From: an uncultured Mycoplasmatota bacterium
Lineage (GTDB): Bacteria > Bacillota_I > Bacilli_A > RF39 > UBA660
Length of the DNA stretch: 59,383 nucleotides
Reading direction: 5' to 3'
Assembly: GCA_900553835.1 (NCBI GenBank)
Contig: USFF01000004.1
Span: 1-59,383, forward strand
Shown here one piece after another: positions 51,691-59,383 of the stretch; positions within the stretch are counted from its first letter, which is position 1, and each line of letters opens with the position of its first letter. A program made the position numbers and the translations under genes. The notes below the pieces were generated by a model. The model did no database searches. It had not been told where the DNA came from and saw only the letters and a program-made list of their open reading frames with translations.

Positions 51691-52779
51691 TTATTTTAAT
51701 GAAAAACTATTATTTATAATTGGAATGCTATACATAAATAATATATCTTTATTATTAAAATCTAATAATTCTATGTTTTTAAGTAATTTTGAATTTATGT
51801 ATCTTAAATCTATTAGTGTTATTTTAGAATAATTTTCTATTAATAATGGCGCTAGCGAACTTGCAAATGAGTCTCTGAATATTATTAATTCTTTTTTAGA
51901 TTGATTATTTGGATTATTAATAATTAGAAGTGGACTTGCACCGCTTAAATAGATATCGTATTTATCAATATTATTTAAATAGTTTTCATTATATACTTTT
52001 TCATAAGTTTTCTTTTCATAATTATAAACTTCTGCACTATTAATTATATCATTAGTTAGGTAATTAATTTTATCATTTTTTATATTTGACACAGTTCTGC
52101 TGTAAAGTGCACCATAAAATGGAGCGTATTCTTTTTTTATATTTGGGAAAGCACTTTTATTTAGGTTCATTTCATTTTCTATTTTTCTGACTACTTTTTC
52201 TAGGTTTTCTTGTTTCCAGTGTATATCTGTTTTATAGTATGAATCGATATTTAATTCATTTGTTATGTCTATGTAGTTAAAGTAATTTAATTTGTTTTTT
52301 AAATAATTTATAAATTCATTATAATTAATTTTTGGCATTAGTTTGTCATTTATGTAATAATTTTTGTCTGGAATAATCATAAAGTATAAGTTATTATTTT
52401 CTTTTATGTATTCGTTATTTATATAATTTATTTTGTTTATAAAGTGATCAAGTGAATCATAATTGATATTTGATTTTACTTCAACTAAATGATTGTTCGT
52501 TATGTATACATTGTTGTTTTCTTTTTTTAGTAATATGTTATTAGAAACTATTCCTTTTATTTTCCTAAAGTTTTCTCTTAATGGAAATTGATCTAGTAAG
52601 TATGTATCTATTTTAGAAGAATATTCTCCATTTAATAGGTTATCTTTTTCTAATTTAGGAAAGGATGCTAAAGTACGTCTTTCTTCTGTACTTATTAACT
52701 TATCTTTAGTAAGTATTCCTAGAAAAGAGAAAGTTAGTAGTGTTAAGTAAAATAGTCCTATTGTTATTTTTTCTTTCAT
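51691..52779 (-). CDS. DHHW-family (AlgX/AlgJ-like) O-acetylation partner protein
   Basis: A 362-residue protein with one N-terminal helix (about 5-24) and an external SGNH-like domain. TEERRTLASFPKL near the start is typical of DHHW/AlgX-type proteins. The catalytic motif appears as KTDIHWKQE (TDIHW at 184-188) and the nucleophile region as IFRDSFASSLAPLL (Ser near 306). It follows the MBOAT gene by nine bases. MBOAT plus DHHW pairs transfer acetyl or other acyl groups to exported glycans. Confidence 0.85.
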   Translation of the reverse strand: MKEKITIGLFYLTLLTFSFLGILTKDKLISTEERRTLASFPKLEKDNLLNGEYSSKIDTYLLDQFPLRENFRKIKGIVSNNILLKKENNNVYITNNHLVEVKSNINYDSLDHFINKINYINNEYIKENNNLYFMIIPDKNYYINDKLMPKINYNEFINYLKNKLNYFNYIDITNELNIDSYYKTDIHWKQENLEKVVRKIENEMNLNKSAFPNIKKEYAPFYGALYSRTVSNIKNDKINYLTNDIINSAEVYNYEKKTYEKVYNENYLNNIDKYDIYLSGASPLLIINNPNNQSKKELIIFRDSFASSLAPLLIENYSKITLIDLRYINSKLLKNIELLDFNNKDILFMYSIPIINNSFSLK

Positions 52780-52788
52780 GATAACCTC

Positions 52789-54165
52789 CTAAAACCTAAA
52801 ATATAAGAATGGATTAAATGACTCATCTATTATGAATGCGGTTGATACTAATAAGAGAACTATTAGTAGTAGTGGCTCCATTAAATTTATTATTTTATTG
52901 TTTTTTAGTTTGTTTATTATTTTGTTAAATACTTTTAGTGATATTAAGTATCCAAGTACTAATACTACTATATAGTTTTTAATGTAATAAATTGTTTCTA
53001 AGTTTATAAAATCAATATGATTTAGACCAAACATAGATTTTAAAGATATTAAAGCATCTTTTAAACCTTCATTATAGAAGAATACGAAACCTATTATTAC
53101 TAATATATTAGTTAGTAAAGTTCCTATGAGTTTATGTTTATTTAAATAGTTATAAAAGAATTTTTTTTCTATAAGCAAGATTATTCCAAAATATAACCCC
53201 CATATTATGAAGTTATAACTTGCTCCATGCCATAATCCTGTTAGAGACCATACTATCATTATGTTAAATAGTCTTCTTAGTTTGTTTACTCGGCTGCCTC
53301 CTAGTGGTATGTAGACATAATCTTTAAAGAAACTTGATAGTGATATATGCCATTTTCTCCAAAATTCTGTCATCGTTTTTGAAGTAAATGGATAGTCAAA
53401 GTTTTCAAGTATAGTAAAGCCAAATATTAAGCCTAAGCCTATAGCCATATCAGAGTATCCTGAGAAATCAATATAAAGTCTTAGTATATCTGTTATAGCT
53501 TTTAACCAACATGATACAACACTTTTAGTTTCTAATAAAGTTAAACTATTTACCAATCCTCCAAGCACATTTGCTATTAATACTTTTTTAGATAGTCCAA
53601 TTATAAACCTTCTTATTCCTTTGGATATCATTTCTTTGGTACTTGTTCTGTTAACTAATTGTTTTTCTATTGTTTCATATCTTACAATAGGACCTTCTAA
53701 AGTTGAGAAGAATAGAGATATGTATACTAAGTAATTTAATAAGTTATTGCTAGGTTTTACTTTTTTATTATATACATCTATTAAGTAACTTAAGTTTTTA
53801 AATGTATAGAAACTTATTCCGAGTGGGATTATTACATTTATATAGTTAATATTAGAATTAAATATGTTATTTATGTTTTCTAATAAAAAATTAAAGTATT
53901 TAAAGTAGAAAAGTAATCCTAAGTTTAATGTTAAACCTAATATTAAATATATTTTTTTGTTTTTTGAAACTAGTTTTTTACCTATAAAGTAGTTAATTAT
54001 TCCTGATAGTAAAAGTATTATTATATATTTTGGTTCTCCATAAAAATAGAATAATAAACTTCCAATTAACAATATTATATTTTTATACTTTGTTTTTGAT
54101 ATAAAATATATAAAAAGCATTATTGGTAAAAAGTAGTATAAAAATGTTACGCCTGAAAATACCAT
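52789..54165 (-). CDS. MBOAT family O-acyltransferase (AlgI/DltB/PatA-like)
   Basis: A 458-residue protein with about eleven membrane helices. It has the MBOAT motifs YIDFSGYSDMAIGLG (231-245), FWRKWHISLSSFFKDYVYIPLGG (268-290) and LTGLWHGASYNFIIWG (308-323, catalytic His313). The N-terminal SSLLFYFYGEPKYI also fits AlgI. It moves acyl groups across the membrane to a partner, here the DHHW protein. No Dlt genes are present, so D-alanylation is not indicated. AGGAGGG precedes the ATG, with an extended -10 (TGTTATAAT, 54188-54196) just upstream. Confidence 0.9.
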   Translation of the reverse strand: MVFSGVTFLYYFLPIMLFIYFISKTKYKNIILLIGSLLFYFYGEPKYIIILLLSGIINYFIGKKLVSKNKKIYLILGLTLNLGLLFYFKYFNFLLENINNIFNSNINYINVIIPLGISFYTFKNLSYLIDVYNKKVKPSNNLLNYLVYISLFFSTLEGPIVRYETIEKQLVNRTSTKEMISKGIRRFIIGLSKKVLIANVLGGLVNSLTLLETKSVVSCWLKAITDILRLYIDFSGYSDMAIGLGLIFGFTILENFDYPFTSKTMTEFWRKWHISLSSFFKDYVYIPLGGSRVNKLRRLFNIMIVWSLTGLWHGASYNFIIWGLYFGIILLIEKKFFYNYLNKHKLIGTLLTNILVIIGFVFFYNEGLKDALISLKSMFGLNHIDFINLETIYYIKNYIVVLVLGYLISLKVFNKIINKLKNNKIINLMEPLLLIVLLLVSTAFIIDESFNPFLYFRF

Positions 54166-54187
54166 GTTACCCTCCTAATATATTTTA

Positions 54188-54230
54188 ATTATAACATACC
54201 TTTAAGTAATTTGATATAACTAATTTACTT
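54188..54230 (-). promoter_or_regulatory. Extended -10 promoter of the MBOAT-DHHW-lipoprotein unit
   Basis: Minus strand TGTTATAAT (TATAAT at 54188-54193) about 24 bases before the ATG. An imperfect inverted repeat AAGTAA...TTACTT (54204-54209 and 54225-54230) spans the -35 region and may be an operator. Confidence 0.45.
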
Positions 54231-54236
54231 CAAAAG

Positions 54237-54269
54237 GGAAAAACTTAAGAAACTATTTATTCTTAAGTT
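54237..54269 (-). terminator. Terminator of the PlsC pair
   Basis: Minus-strand AACTTAAGAA / TTCTTAAGTT (10 perfect pairs, 8-base loop) followed by TTTCCC. The stop codon at 54268-54270 overlaps the stem. Confidence 0.75.
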
Positions 54270-54837
54270 AGTCCATTAGTTTTGATATTTCATTATATAG
54301 TATTTTGTTTGCTTCTTCTATGGACAAGTTATTTATATTAAATGGTTCACCTATTTTAACTATTAAATTTTTACTCCTAAATTTATAGTCTCCCTTTATA
54401 CCAAAAGGGACTAACAAAGAATTTGTTTTTTTGGCCATTGATACTGCTCCATATTTAAATGGTAATAATTTTTCCTTTGTTTTGTTTCTTGTTCCTTCTG
54501 GAAATAATCCTAAGGCTTTACCACTATGTAGAACTTCTAAAGCTTTTGACGAAGCATTATCATCTTTTTTTGATCTATCTACTGGTATTGCATGTACCGA
54601 AGTAAAGAATATTCTAGTTAATGGATTATCAAAGTACTCTTTTTTTGCCATGTAATATATTACTCTTTTTGTTGAAATAATTATGTTACATTGATCCATT
54701 AAGTGTTTATGATTTCCTACAATTATTATGCTTCCTTCTTTAGGAATGTTTTCTTTTCCTATTATTTTTGGATTATAGTAAAATTTATATAAAGGTGTTA
54801 ATAAAAATTTTAATATTTTATATGCAATGTTATTCAC
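54268..54837 (-). CDS. 1-acyl-sn-glycerol-3-phosphate acyltransferase (PlsC family)
   Basis: A 189-residue peripheral membrane enzyme with the PlsC motifs GNHKHLMDQ (HX4D, His43-Asp48), VHAIPVDRSK and LGLFPEGTRNKTKE. It makes phosphatidic acid from lysophosphatidate. The start is GTG with AAGGAG upstream and overlaps the previous plsC-like gene by eight bases. About 35 percent of positions look shared with its neighbour by eye, so this is a tandem duplication; one copy may use a different acyl acceptor. Confidence 0.9.
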   Translation of the reverse strand: MNNIAYKILKFLLTPLYKFYYNPKIIGKENIPKEGSIIIVGNHKHLMDQCNIIISTKRVIYYMAKKEYFDNPLTRIFFTSVHAIPVDRSKKDDNASSKALEVLHSGKALGLFPEGTRNKTKEKLLPFKYGAVSMAKKTNSLLVPFGIKGDYKFRSKNLIVKIGEPFNINNLSIEEANKILYNEISKLMD

Positions 54838-55390
54838 TTTTTAGCTCCTTTTCAATTAAATTTTTGAGTTTATTGTTTTCTTTATCTAAGTCATCTGTTA
54901 AATTATATGGTTTTAAGTAAATTAGTTTTATATTTTTTTTAAATAATCTGTAATTACCCTTTATTATGAACGGGCATATTAAAGAATTTGTTTTTTTAGC
55001 CATTGATACTGTTCCATATTTAAATGGTAGTAAATTTCCATCTTTACTTGTTGTTCCCTCTGGAAATATACAAACTAATTCATTATTATTTATTTTTTTT
55101 ATTCCTTTTAATGTGCTTTCTTTGTTTTTATTTTTTCTATCTACACTTATTACTCCAGCATTTATAAATAGATATTTTATTATTGGTTTAAATATTTCTT
55201 TTTTTGCAAAAAAATTAATGTGTTTTGTTGTACTTGAAATTATTAGAAGTGGGTCTAATACACTTTTGTGGTTTCCTGCAAGTATAGCTCCTTTTTTTGG
55301 TATATTTTCTTTTCCTATTATTACTGGCTTATATAGAAACATAAATAGTTTTATAAATGGCCATGCGATAGAGTATGATATGTATTTCAT
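54830..55390 (-). CDS. 1-acyl-sn-glycerol-3-phosphate acyltransferase (PlsC family), tandem paralogue
   Basis: A 186-residue protein with GNHKSVLDPLL (HX4D, His41-Asp46), AGVISVDRKNK and CIFPEGTTSKDG. It shares the start pattern (KPVIIGKENIPKKG) and the tail region (VSMAKKTNSL) with the next gene, which confirms duplication. It is driven by a good promoter immediately upstream (55408-55436) and translated with its paralogue. Confidence 0.9.
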   Translation of the reverse strand: MKYISYSIAWPFIKLFMFLYKPVIIGKENIPKKGAILAGNHKSVLDPLLIISSTTKHINFFAKKEIFKPIIKYLFINAGVISVDRKNKNKESTLKGIKKINNNELVCIFPEGTTSKDGNLLPFKYGTVSMAKKTNSLICPFIIKGNYRLFKKNIKLIYLKPYNLTDDLDKENNKLKNLIEKELKSE

Positions 55391-55407
55391 TTTTTTACCT
55401 CAATTTA

Positions 55408-55436
55408 ATTATAAGAAAAAAAATAATAATTATCAA
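55408..55436 (-). promoter_or_regulatory. Promoter of the tandem PlsC genes
   Basis: Minus strand TTGATA (55431-55436), 17 bases, TATAAT (55408-55413), then GAGGT and the ATG. Confidence 0.75.
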
Positions 55437-55492
55437 GAGTTTGTCACAACTCATTAATTTACCCATATAATAAAACTAGAAAGTGAGGTAAT

Positions 55493-56476
55493 ATGAAAAA
55501 AATACACTATATTGTATTAAGTGTCTTTATTTTAGCTATACTTGGTTTTTTAGGAGTTTATTACAGCTGTAAAGATGTTAAGAAAGTCCATAAGGTAAGA
55601 GTAGCAGAAGTAACACATAGTATTTTCTATGCTCCATTTTATGTAAGTATTCATAATGGATATTTTAAGGATGAGGGGTTAGATATTGAGGTTATTTTAA
55701 CAAGTGGTGCTGATAAGGTAGCAAGTGCCGTTCTATCTGAAGATGTTAATATAGGTTTGTCAGGACTAGAGGCCACTATTTATGTTTTTAATAATAAAGC
55801 AAAAGATTATTTAGTTAATTTTTCTGGTTTAACTAAGAGAGATGGACAATTTTTAGTGGGAGACTGTAAATATAAAGATACTTTTAAACTAGATGATTTA
55901 AAAGGCAAGACAGTTTTAGCTGGTAGAAGTGGTGGAATGCCTTCTATGGTATTTATGTATGGTCTACACAAAAATGAAGTTAGTTTGGATGATGTTAATG
56001 TAGATACTTCTGTTGATTTTGCCAATTTAAGTGGTGCTTATATAGGTGGTCAGGGAGAGTTTGTTAATCTTTTTGAACCAACTGCTCTCGGAATAGAAAA
56101 GGAAGGATACGGGTGTGTACTTTCTAGTATAGGGCTTATGTCTGGGGAGGTGCCTTATACTGTATTTCATACTAAGAAGAGTTATTTAAACAATAACAGA
56201 AATGTTATTAATAAATTTAGGAAAGCAATAGATAGAGGGTTAGAGTTTGTTAAAAATAATAACTCGGAGACTATTGCTAATGTTATTAAATCGGAGTTCA
56301 CTGGAACTAGTTTTGATGACATAGTTAAAGTTGTGGATAGATATAAGGGTGCCGATTCTTGGCAAACAGATACAACTATTAGAGAAGGCGCTTATAATAA
56401 TTTGTTAGATTTAATGGAATATAATAAAGTTATTAGTGAAAGGCCAGAATTTGATACTTTAGTTTATAATGAGTAA
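55493..56476 (+). CDS. ABC transporter substrate-binding protein (NMT1/ThiY/SsuA-like)
   Basis: A 327-residue secreted or anchored protein. An N-terminal helix (about 5-24) is followed by YYSC, which is not a standard lipobox. The binding domain has the NMT1/SsuA pattern: HSIFYAPFYVSIHNGYFKDEGLDIEV, GLSGLEATIYV, LKGKTVLAGRSGGMP. Such proteins bind thiamine precursors, taurine/sulfonates, nitrate or related solutes. The substrate is unknown. GTGAGGT precedes the ATG; TATAAT lies upstream (55470-55475). The gene for its ATPase follows but is broken, and no permease is present. Confidence 0.82.
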   Translation: MKKIHYIVLSVFILAILGFLGVYYSCKDVKKVHKVRVAEVTHSIFYAPFYVSIHNGYFKDEGLDIEVILTSGADKVASAVLSEDVNIGLSGLEATIYVFNNKAKDYLVNFSGLTKRDGQFLVGDCKYKDTFKLDDLKGKTVLAGRSGGMPSMVFMYGLHKNEVSLDDVNVDTSVDFANLSGAYIGGQGEFVNLFEPTALGIEKEGYGCVLSSIGLMSGEVPYTVFHTKKSYLNNNRNVINKFRKAIDRGLEFVKNNNSETIANVIKSEFTGTSFDDIVKVVDRYKGADSWQTDTTIREGAYNNLLDLMEYNKVISERPEFDTLVYNE

Positions 56477-56888
56477 TGTGTTAACTGTTAAACATTTGAG
56501 TAAGAGTTATAATAGTTTAAGTGGTGAGGTTCTTGCTGTCAATGATGTTTCGTTTTCTGTAAAAGAAGGAGAAATGCTTGCTATTATAGGTACAAGTGGA
56601 TGTGGTAAGAGTACTATTCTTAATGTTATAGCAGGGCTTGATAAAGACTACTCAGGTAAGATCTTGTTTAAGGAAAAGACTAAAGTAAGTTATATGCTGC
56701 AAGATGATACTTTATTTCCATGGTTAACTGTTATGGAAAATGCATCTTTAGGACTCAAAGTGCAAAATAAGTTAACTTTAGATAATATTAAGTATGTGAA
56801 GTATTTATTAAAGAAATATGGACTTGGAGATTTTATTGATAAAAAGGTTTCTAGTTTAAGTGGTGGTATGAGGCAAAGAGTTGGATGA
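56469..56888 (+). pseudogene. ABC transporter ATPase (SsuB/TauB/ThiZ-like), C-terminally truncated
   Basis: Only 139 residues of an ATPase that is normally about 250. It has Walker A IGTSGCGKST (39-48), the Q-loop region YMLQDDTLFPW and the signature LSGGMRQRVG, then a stop, so Walker B, the catalytic Glu, D-loop and H-loop are missing. The sequence after the stop does not restore a frame I can recognise. A deletion therefore seems to have removed the second half and the permease gene that should follow. It overlaps the substrate-binding gene by eight bases, as in an intact operon. Confidence 0.85.
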
Positions 56889-56947
56889 ATATAGTATAGA
56901 CACAGGTAGTAATTAAGAAAAGTTGCTTATAGCCCATAAAATAAGGA

Positions 56948-56985
56948 AAAAATCAATATTTAATCTTTTTGATTTTTCTAAAAAA
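56948..56985 (+). terminator. Likely terminator of the broken ABC operon
   Basis: AAAAATCA / TGATTTTT (8 pairs, 14-base loop) followed by CTAAAAAATAG. The T run is part of the stem, so it is moderate at best. Confidence 0.4.
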
Positions 56986-57060
56986 TAGAATTTTAAATTA
57001 AAAATTTTATTCAAGATTTAAGTTAATTTTAAAAGTATAAACAAAGAAAAGAGGTATAAT

Positions 57061-57456
57061 ATGTTGTTAGATAATAATACTAAAAAGGTTTTTGATTTAA
57101 TAGATATGTATGATAATTTAAATATTGTTGATAAAGTTAGGTTAGCTATTTATTTATTAGAAAATAAAAGTTTCTACATCAATTTTAATATTAAAGATAT
57201 AATTATATTATTAAAAGAAGTATTAAATAAACTAGATTCTAGTAATAGTAAAAATATTGTTAATTTTGCTAAATATAAGCATCTATTACTTTTTTCAGCC
57301 AAGTATTTAGAATTAACTGAAAAAGAAAAGAAAAATTTTACAATAGAAATGCTATTTAATCTTTTTGAAGCTGATTTTAAAGATAAAATTATTAATAAAG
57401 AAATTAATAAGCATTTAAATGTATATGATTATTGTTATGCAATATTAAATAATTAA
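57061..57456 (+). CDS. Hypothetical protein
   Basis: A 131-residue protein, mainly charged and hydrophobic helices, with no signal peptide and no recognised motif. AGAGG lies seven bases before the ATG, and a strong terminator follows the stop, so it looks like a genuine one-gene unit. It lies directly after the deletion scar in the ABC operon and could have arrived with that event. Confidence 0.5.
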   Translation: MLLDNNTKKVFDLIDMYDNLNIVDKVRLAIYLLENKSFYINFNIKDIIILLKEVLNKLDSSNSKNIVNFAKYKHLLLFSAKYLELTEKEKKNFTIEMLFNLFEADFKDKIINKEINKHLNVYDYCYAILNN

Positions 57457-57460
57457 AATT

Positions 57461-57497
57461 AAACCCTAGTAGCTTTAATAGTTACTAGGGTTTTTAA
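57461..57497. terminator. Bidirectional terminator between converging genes
   Basis: AAACCCTAGTA / TACTAGGGTTT (11 pairs) with T-rich DNA on both sides. It ends the plus-strand gene at 57061 and can serve the minus-strand surface protein gene. Confidence 0.82.
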
Positions 57498-57519
57498 TAT
57501 AACCAAATATATTTTTCTT

Positions 57520-58944
57520 CTAATTTGTTTGTTTTTTTCTATAAACAATTAATGAAGCTCCAGCAAGTCCAATAATGGATAAAATGCCAGTTGCTAGATA
57601 CATCATAACATTATCACCAGTTTTAGGATTTTCTACATTTGTACCTGATGATTTTTCTGTTGCAACGATTCCATACTCGCTTAAATGTGATGTTTCAAAA
57701 ACTATATATCCATCTTCTATTGTTGCTGGTATAGTTTCTTTTATTTCATCATTTAAAATATAAACGACTTCATATTTTTTGTATCCTTTTAAATCCTCTG
57801 GTAAAGCAATTTTTATTTTCATTTTAGTATTATCAATCTTAACTACTTGACCATTTTCTAATACATTTATATCTGCTAAGTATTTAATATTTTTGTCAGA
57901 TAAATTCTTACTTACTTCAACTTTTTTAATATCCAAAGTATAGTTTTTACTTACTTCTTTTTCAAAAGTAATACTACCATTTATTGCACCAGTGCTTTTG
58001 ATTTCTTTTACAGTATCTTGAGTAGGTTGTTCAGTTGATGTAGGTGTCATTGTCAAAACTCCATAAAACCATGCAACAACATTATTACTCTCACTAATAC
58101 TAACTGAATCAGGATTCATAGTTATAGTTTTTCCATTTATACTTATTTTTGTTTTATCTTTATCAAAATAATAACCATTTTTAACAGCTTCATCTGTTAA
58201 TTTTACATATATATTATAACTATATTTTGTGTTTTCTTTAAATGATGTAAGAAGTGTATCACCCCAATCTTTATAACGGTTATTCCAATACTCTGATGAT
58301 GTTATTATTTCATCAGCACCTGCCCAACCCTCATTGTCAATTTCATATAATGCATTGTCAGCAACTTTGCCAGTAAATTTTGGTACATCTCCAACATTAA
58401 ATTTAGTCGTTACACCATTTATCTCTACAAGTTCAACTACTTTCTTTGATATAGGTTTAATTGTTTTTATCGCCGTAACATAAACTCCACTGCTATTTTT
58501 TATTACATTTTCTTTTTTTACAGTTTCATCATTAATTTTAACTGTGCAACCATCTTTGAAAGAATATCCATCTTTTGCCTTTAAAGAAATACTATACATA
58601 TATGTTTTCCCCTCTTCAAAGGTAGTTATTTTTTTATCTTGTGAAAGAGCATTATTTTTGTTTTCATCAGAATACCAAAACTTAACTGGATTGGACTCTC
58701 CATTTTCATTAGTCTCCATCTCTTCCCAATATTCATATTCTATTTCGTAGTTGTCATAATTACCTGCTTCATCATAAGTTATATGAGCAGATGCTTTTGG
58801 GGCATCCCCTGCTACATAATCAAAATTGACACTACCTATATTTGCTTCGCCAATTTCTGTTGCTGCAAATGTAGTTATTGGTGCAAGGCACATAGTAAAT
58901 AAGAACATTAATACAGCAGTAATTAGTATTTTACTTTTCTTCAT
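57520..58944 (-). CDS. Cell-wall-sorted surface protein with NPKTGD signal
   Basis: A 474-residue secreted protein. Signal peptide 1-27 (ends TTFAA). Residues 35-300 hold two related segments, each with a KxxxxYxYxIxxKxxDGYxFxxxxxxxIN pattern (for example YMYSISLKAKDGYSFKDGC and YSYNIYVKLTDEAVKNGYYF). A beta domain follows, and the tail has the sorting signal NPKTGD (about 439), a membrane helix and RKKQTN. Sortase would cut in NPKTG and attach it to the wall. GGAGG upstream overlaps the stop of the preceding gene. No sortase gene is in the window. Confidence 0.82.
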   Translation of the reverse strand: MKKSKILITAVLMFLFTMCLAPITTFAATEIGEANIGSVNFDYVAGDAPKASAHITYDEAGNYDNYEIEYEYWEEMETNENGESNPVKFWYSDENKNNALSQDKKITTFEEGKTYMYSISLKAKDGYSFKDGCTVKINDETVKKENVIKNSSGVYVTAIKTIKPISKKVVELVEINGVTTKFNVGDVPKFTGKVADNALYEIDNEGWAGADEIITSSEYWNNRYKDWGDTLLTSFKENTKYSYNIYVKLTDEAVKNGYYFDKDKTKISINGKTITMNPDSVSISESNNVVAWFYGVLTMTPTSTEQPTQDTVKEIKSTGAINGSITFEKEVSKNYTLDIKKVEVSKNLSDKNIKYLADINVLENGQVVKIDNTKMKIKIALPEDLKGYKKYEVVYILNDEIKETIPATIEDGYIVFETSHLSEYGIVATEKSSGTNVENPKTGDNVMMYLATGILSIIGLAGASLIVYRKKQTN

Positions 58945-58955
58945 AATTTTTCCTC

Positions 58956-59383
58956 CTAATTTTCTCTTTCCTTTTTATTATTAATCACTATAGTAGTGGC
59001 AATACCTAATACTGATATAATAGATAGTATTATATATGTTCCAATATTATCGCCTGTTTGTGGATTAGTAATATCTTCTGTCTTTTCTGTATTTACCTGT
59101 TTTGCTTTGACTTCAAATTTAGTAGTTGCTGAGCCACCATCATTAAATTCAACCTTAATTGTATGTTCACCGATTGATAGTGTATCAACATATTCTTTAT
59201 TTAAATTAATAACTGTACTACCAGATTCTGCTTTATAATTTTTAGCATCAACTAATATTCCATCAATATATAGTTTGCCATCAAATAAACTAAAGTCAGC
59301 ATCTATTCTAAATATTGCATTTTTTGATTCATCAATAGTATATATTTGATTTGCTCCTTCAGTAAACTTATATTCTTTAGGAC
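58956..59383 (-). CDS. Cell-wall-sorted surface protein with NPQTGD signal (partial)
   Basis: The C-terminal 141 codons of a minus-strand gene that continues beyond the right edge. It contains an Ig-like beta-sandwich (YKFTEGANQIYTIDES, IDGILVDAKNYKAESG, SIGEHTIKVEFNDGGSA), then the sorting signal NPQTGD, a hydrophobic helix (IILSIISVLGIATTIVI) and a basic KKEREN tail. It is 11 bases upstream of the NPKTGD protein gene, so the two are cotranscribed and probably attached by the same sortase. Confidence 0.8.
   Translation of the reverse strand, partial: PKEYKFTEGANQIYTIDESKNAIFRIDADFSLFDGKLYIDGILVDAKNYKAESGSTVINLNKEYVDTLSIGEHTIKVEFNDGGSATTKFEVKAKQVNTEKTEDITNPQTGDNIGTYIILSIISVLGIATTIVINNKKEREN

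Overview
The window is about 59 kb of very AT-rich DNA from a low-GC Gram-positive bacterium. Strong Shine-Dalgarno sites (AGGAGG type), sigma-A-like promoters, lipoboxes, LytR-CpsA-Psr and LtaS-like enzymes and C-terminal cell-wall sorting signals all point to Bacillota. TGA is a working stop codon (for example in the overlaps at 7475-7478 and 7948-7951), so the mycoplasma code is not used. Tight packing, many overlapping genes and stop codons buried in terminator hairpins suggest a small-genome, possibly uncultured gut Bacilli-type organism; that placement is inference. Almost all genes lie on the minus strand. Exceptions are the genes at 28118, 30834, 39446, 55493-56888 and 57061.

Layout. 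1-148: probable right end of an IS3-family (IS150-like) element. 149-4813: lipase-fold protein, lipoprotein, DUF218 protein, P-type ATPase. 4945-6810: LtaS-like sulfatase-fold enzyme with a small membrane partner. 6999-23705: large surface-polysaccharide locus. Read from the right it encodes an ABC-2 exporter (Wzm/Wzt-like), a complete D,D-heptose nucleotide pathway (HddA, GmhA and a fused HddC-GmhB), an SDR epimerase, an acyltransferase, a radical SAM enzyme, a 1062-residue protein with two GT2 domains plus a pyruvyltransferase domain, and two GT2 enzymes. A second unit follows with a Wzy-like polymerase/GT4 fusion and an Alg14/Alg13-like pair. 23847-24257: remnants of two decayed genes. 24258-30582: pssA, a second LtaS-like enzyme, a ZIP transporter, a hydrolase, a YtxH protein, glyA and a secreted protein behind a strong palindromic promoter. 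30834-39883: helicase IV-like protein, HD protein, tRNA-Cys, several membrane or secreted proteins, and a metallophosphoesterase broken by a frameshift. 39897-44271: Ca2+-type P-ATPase and a secreted thioredoxin-fold protein without cysteines. 44342-49809: apparent three-gene operon of dockerin-bearing autolysin, membrane-anchored cohesin-like protein, and LCP-PASTA protein. 49924-55390: SGNH hydrolase, lipoprotein, DHHW/MBOAT O-acylation pair, two PlsC acyltransferases. 55493-56888: ABC substrate-binding gene followed by a truncated ATPase. 57520-59383: two cell-wall-sorted proteins with NPxTG signals.

How the genes work together. Most of the window builds or decorates the cell envelope: nucleotide-heptose supply, glycan assembly and export, wall attachment (LCP), phosphoglycerol-type modification (two LtaS-like enzymes), O-acylation (MBOAT/DHHW, acyltransferase 3), phospholipid synthesis (PssA, PlsC) and wall remodelling (glucosaminidase). 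The most unusual module is the operon at 44342-49809. It places a dockerin on a peptidoglycan hydrolase and a cohesin-like domain on a membrane-anchored neighbour, which suggests a non-cellulosomal way of docking an autolysin at the surface.
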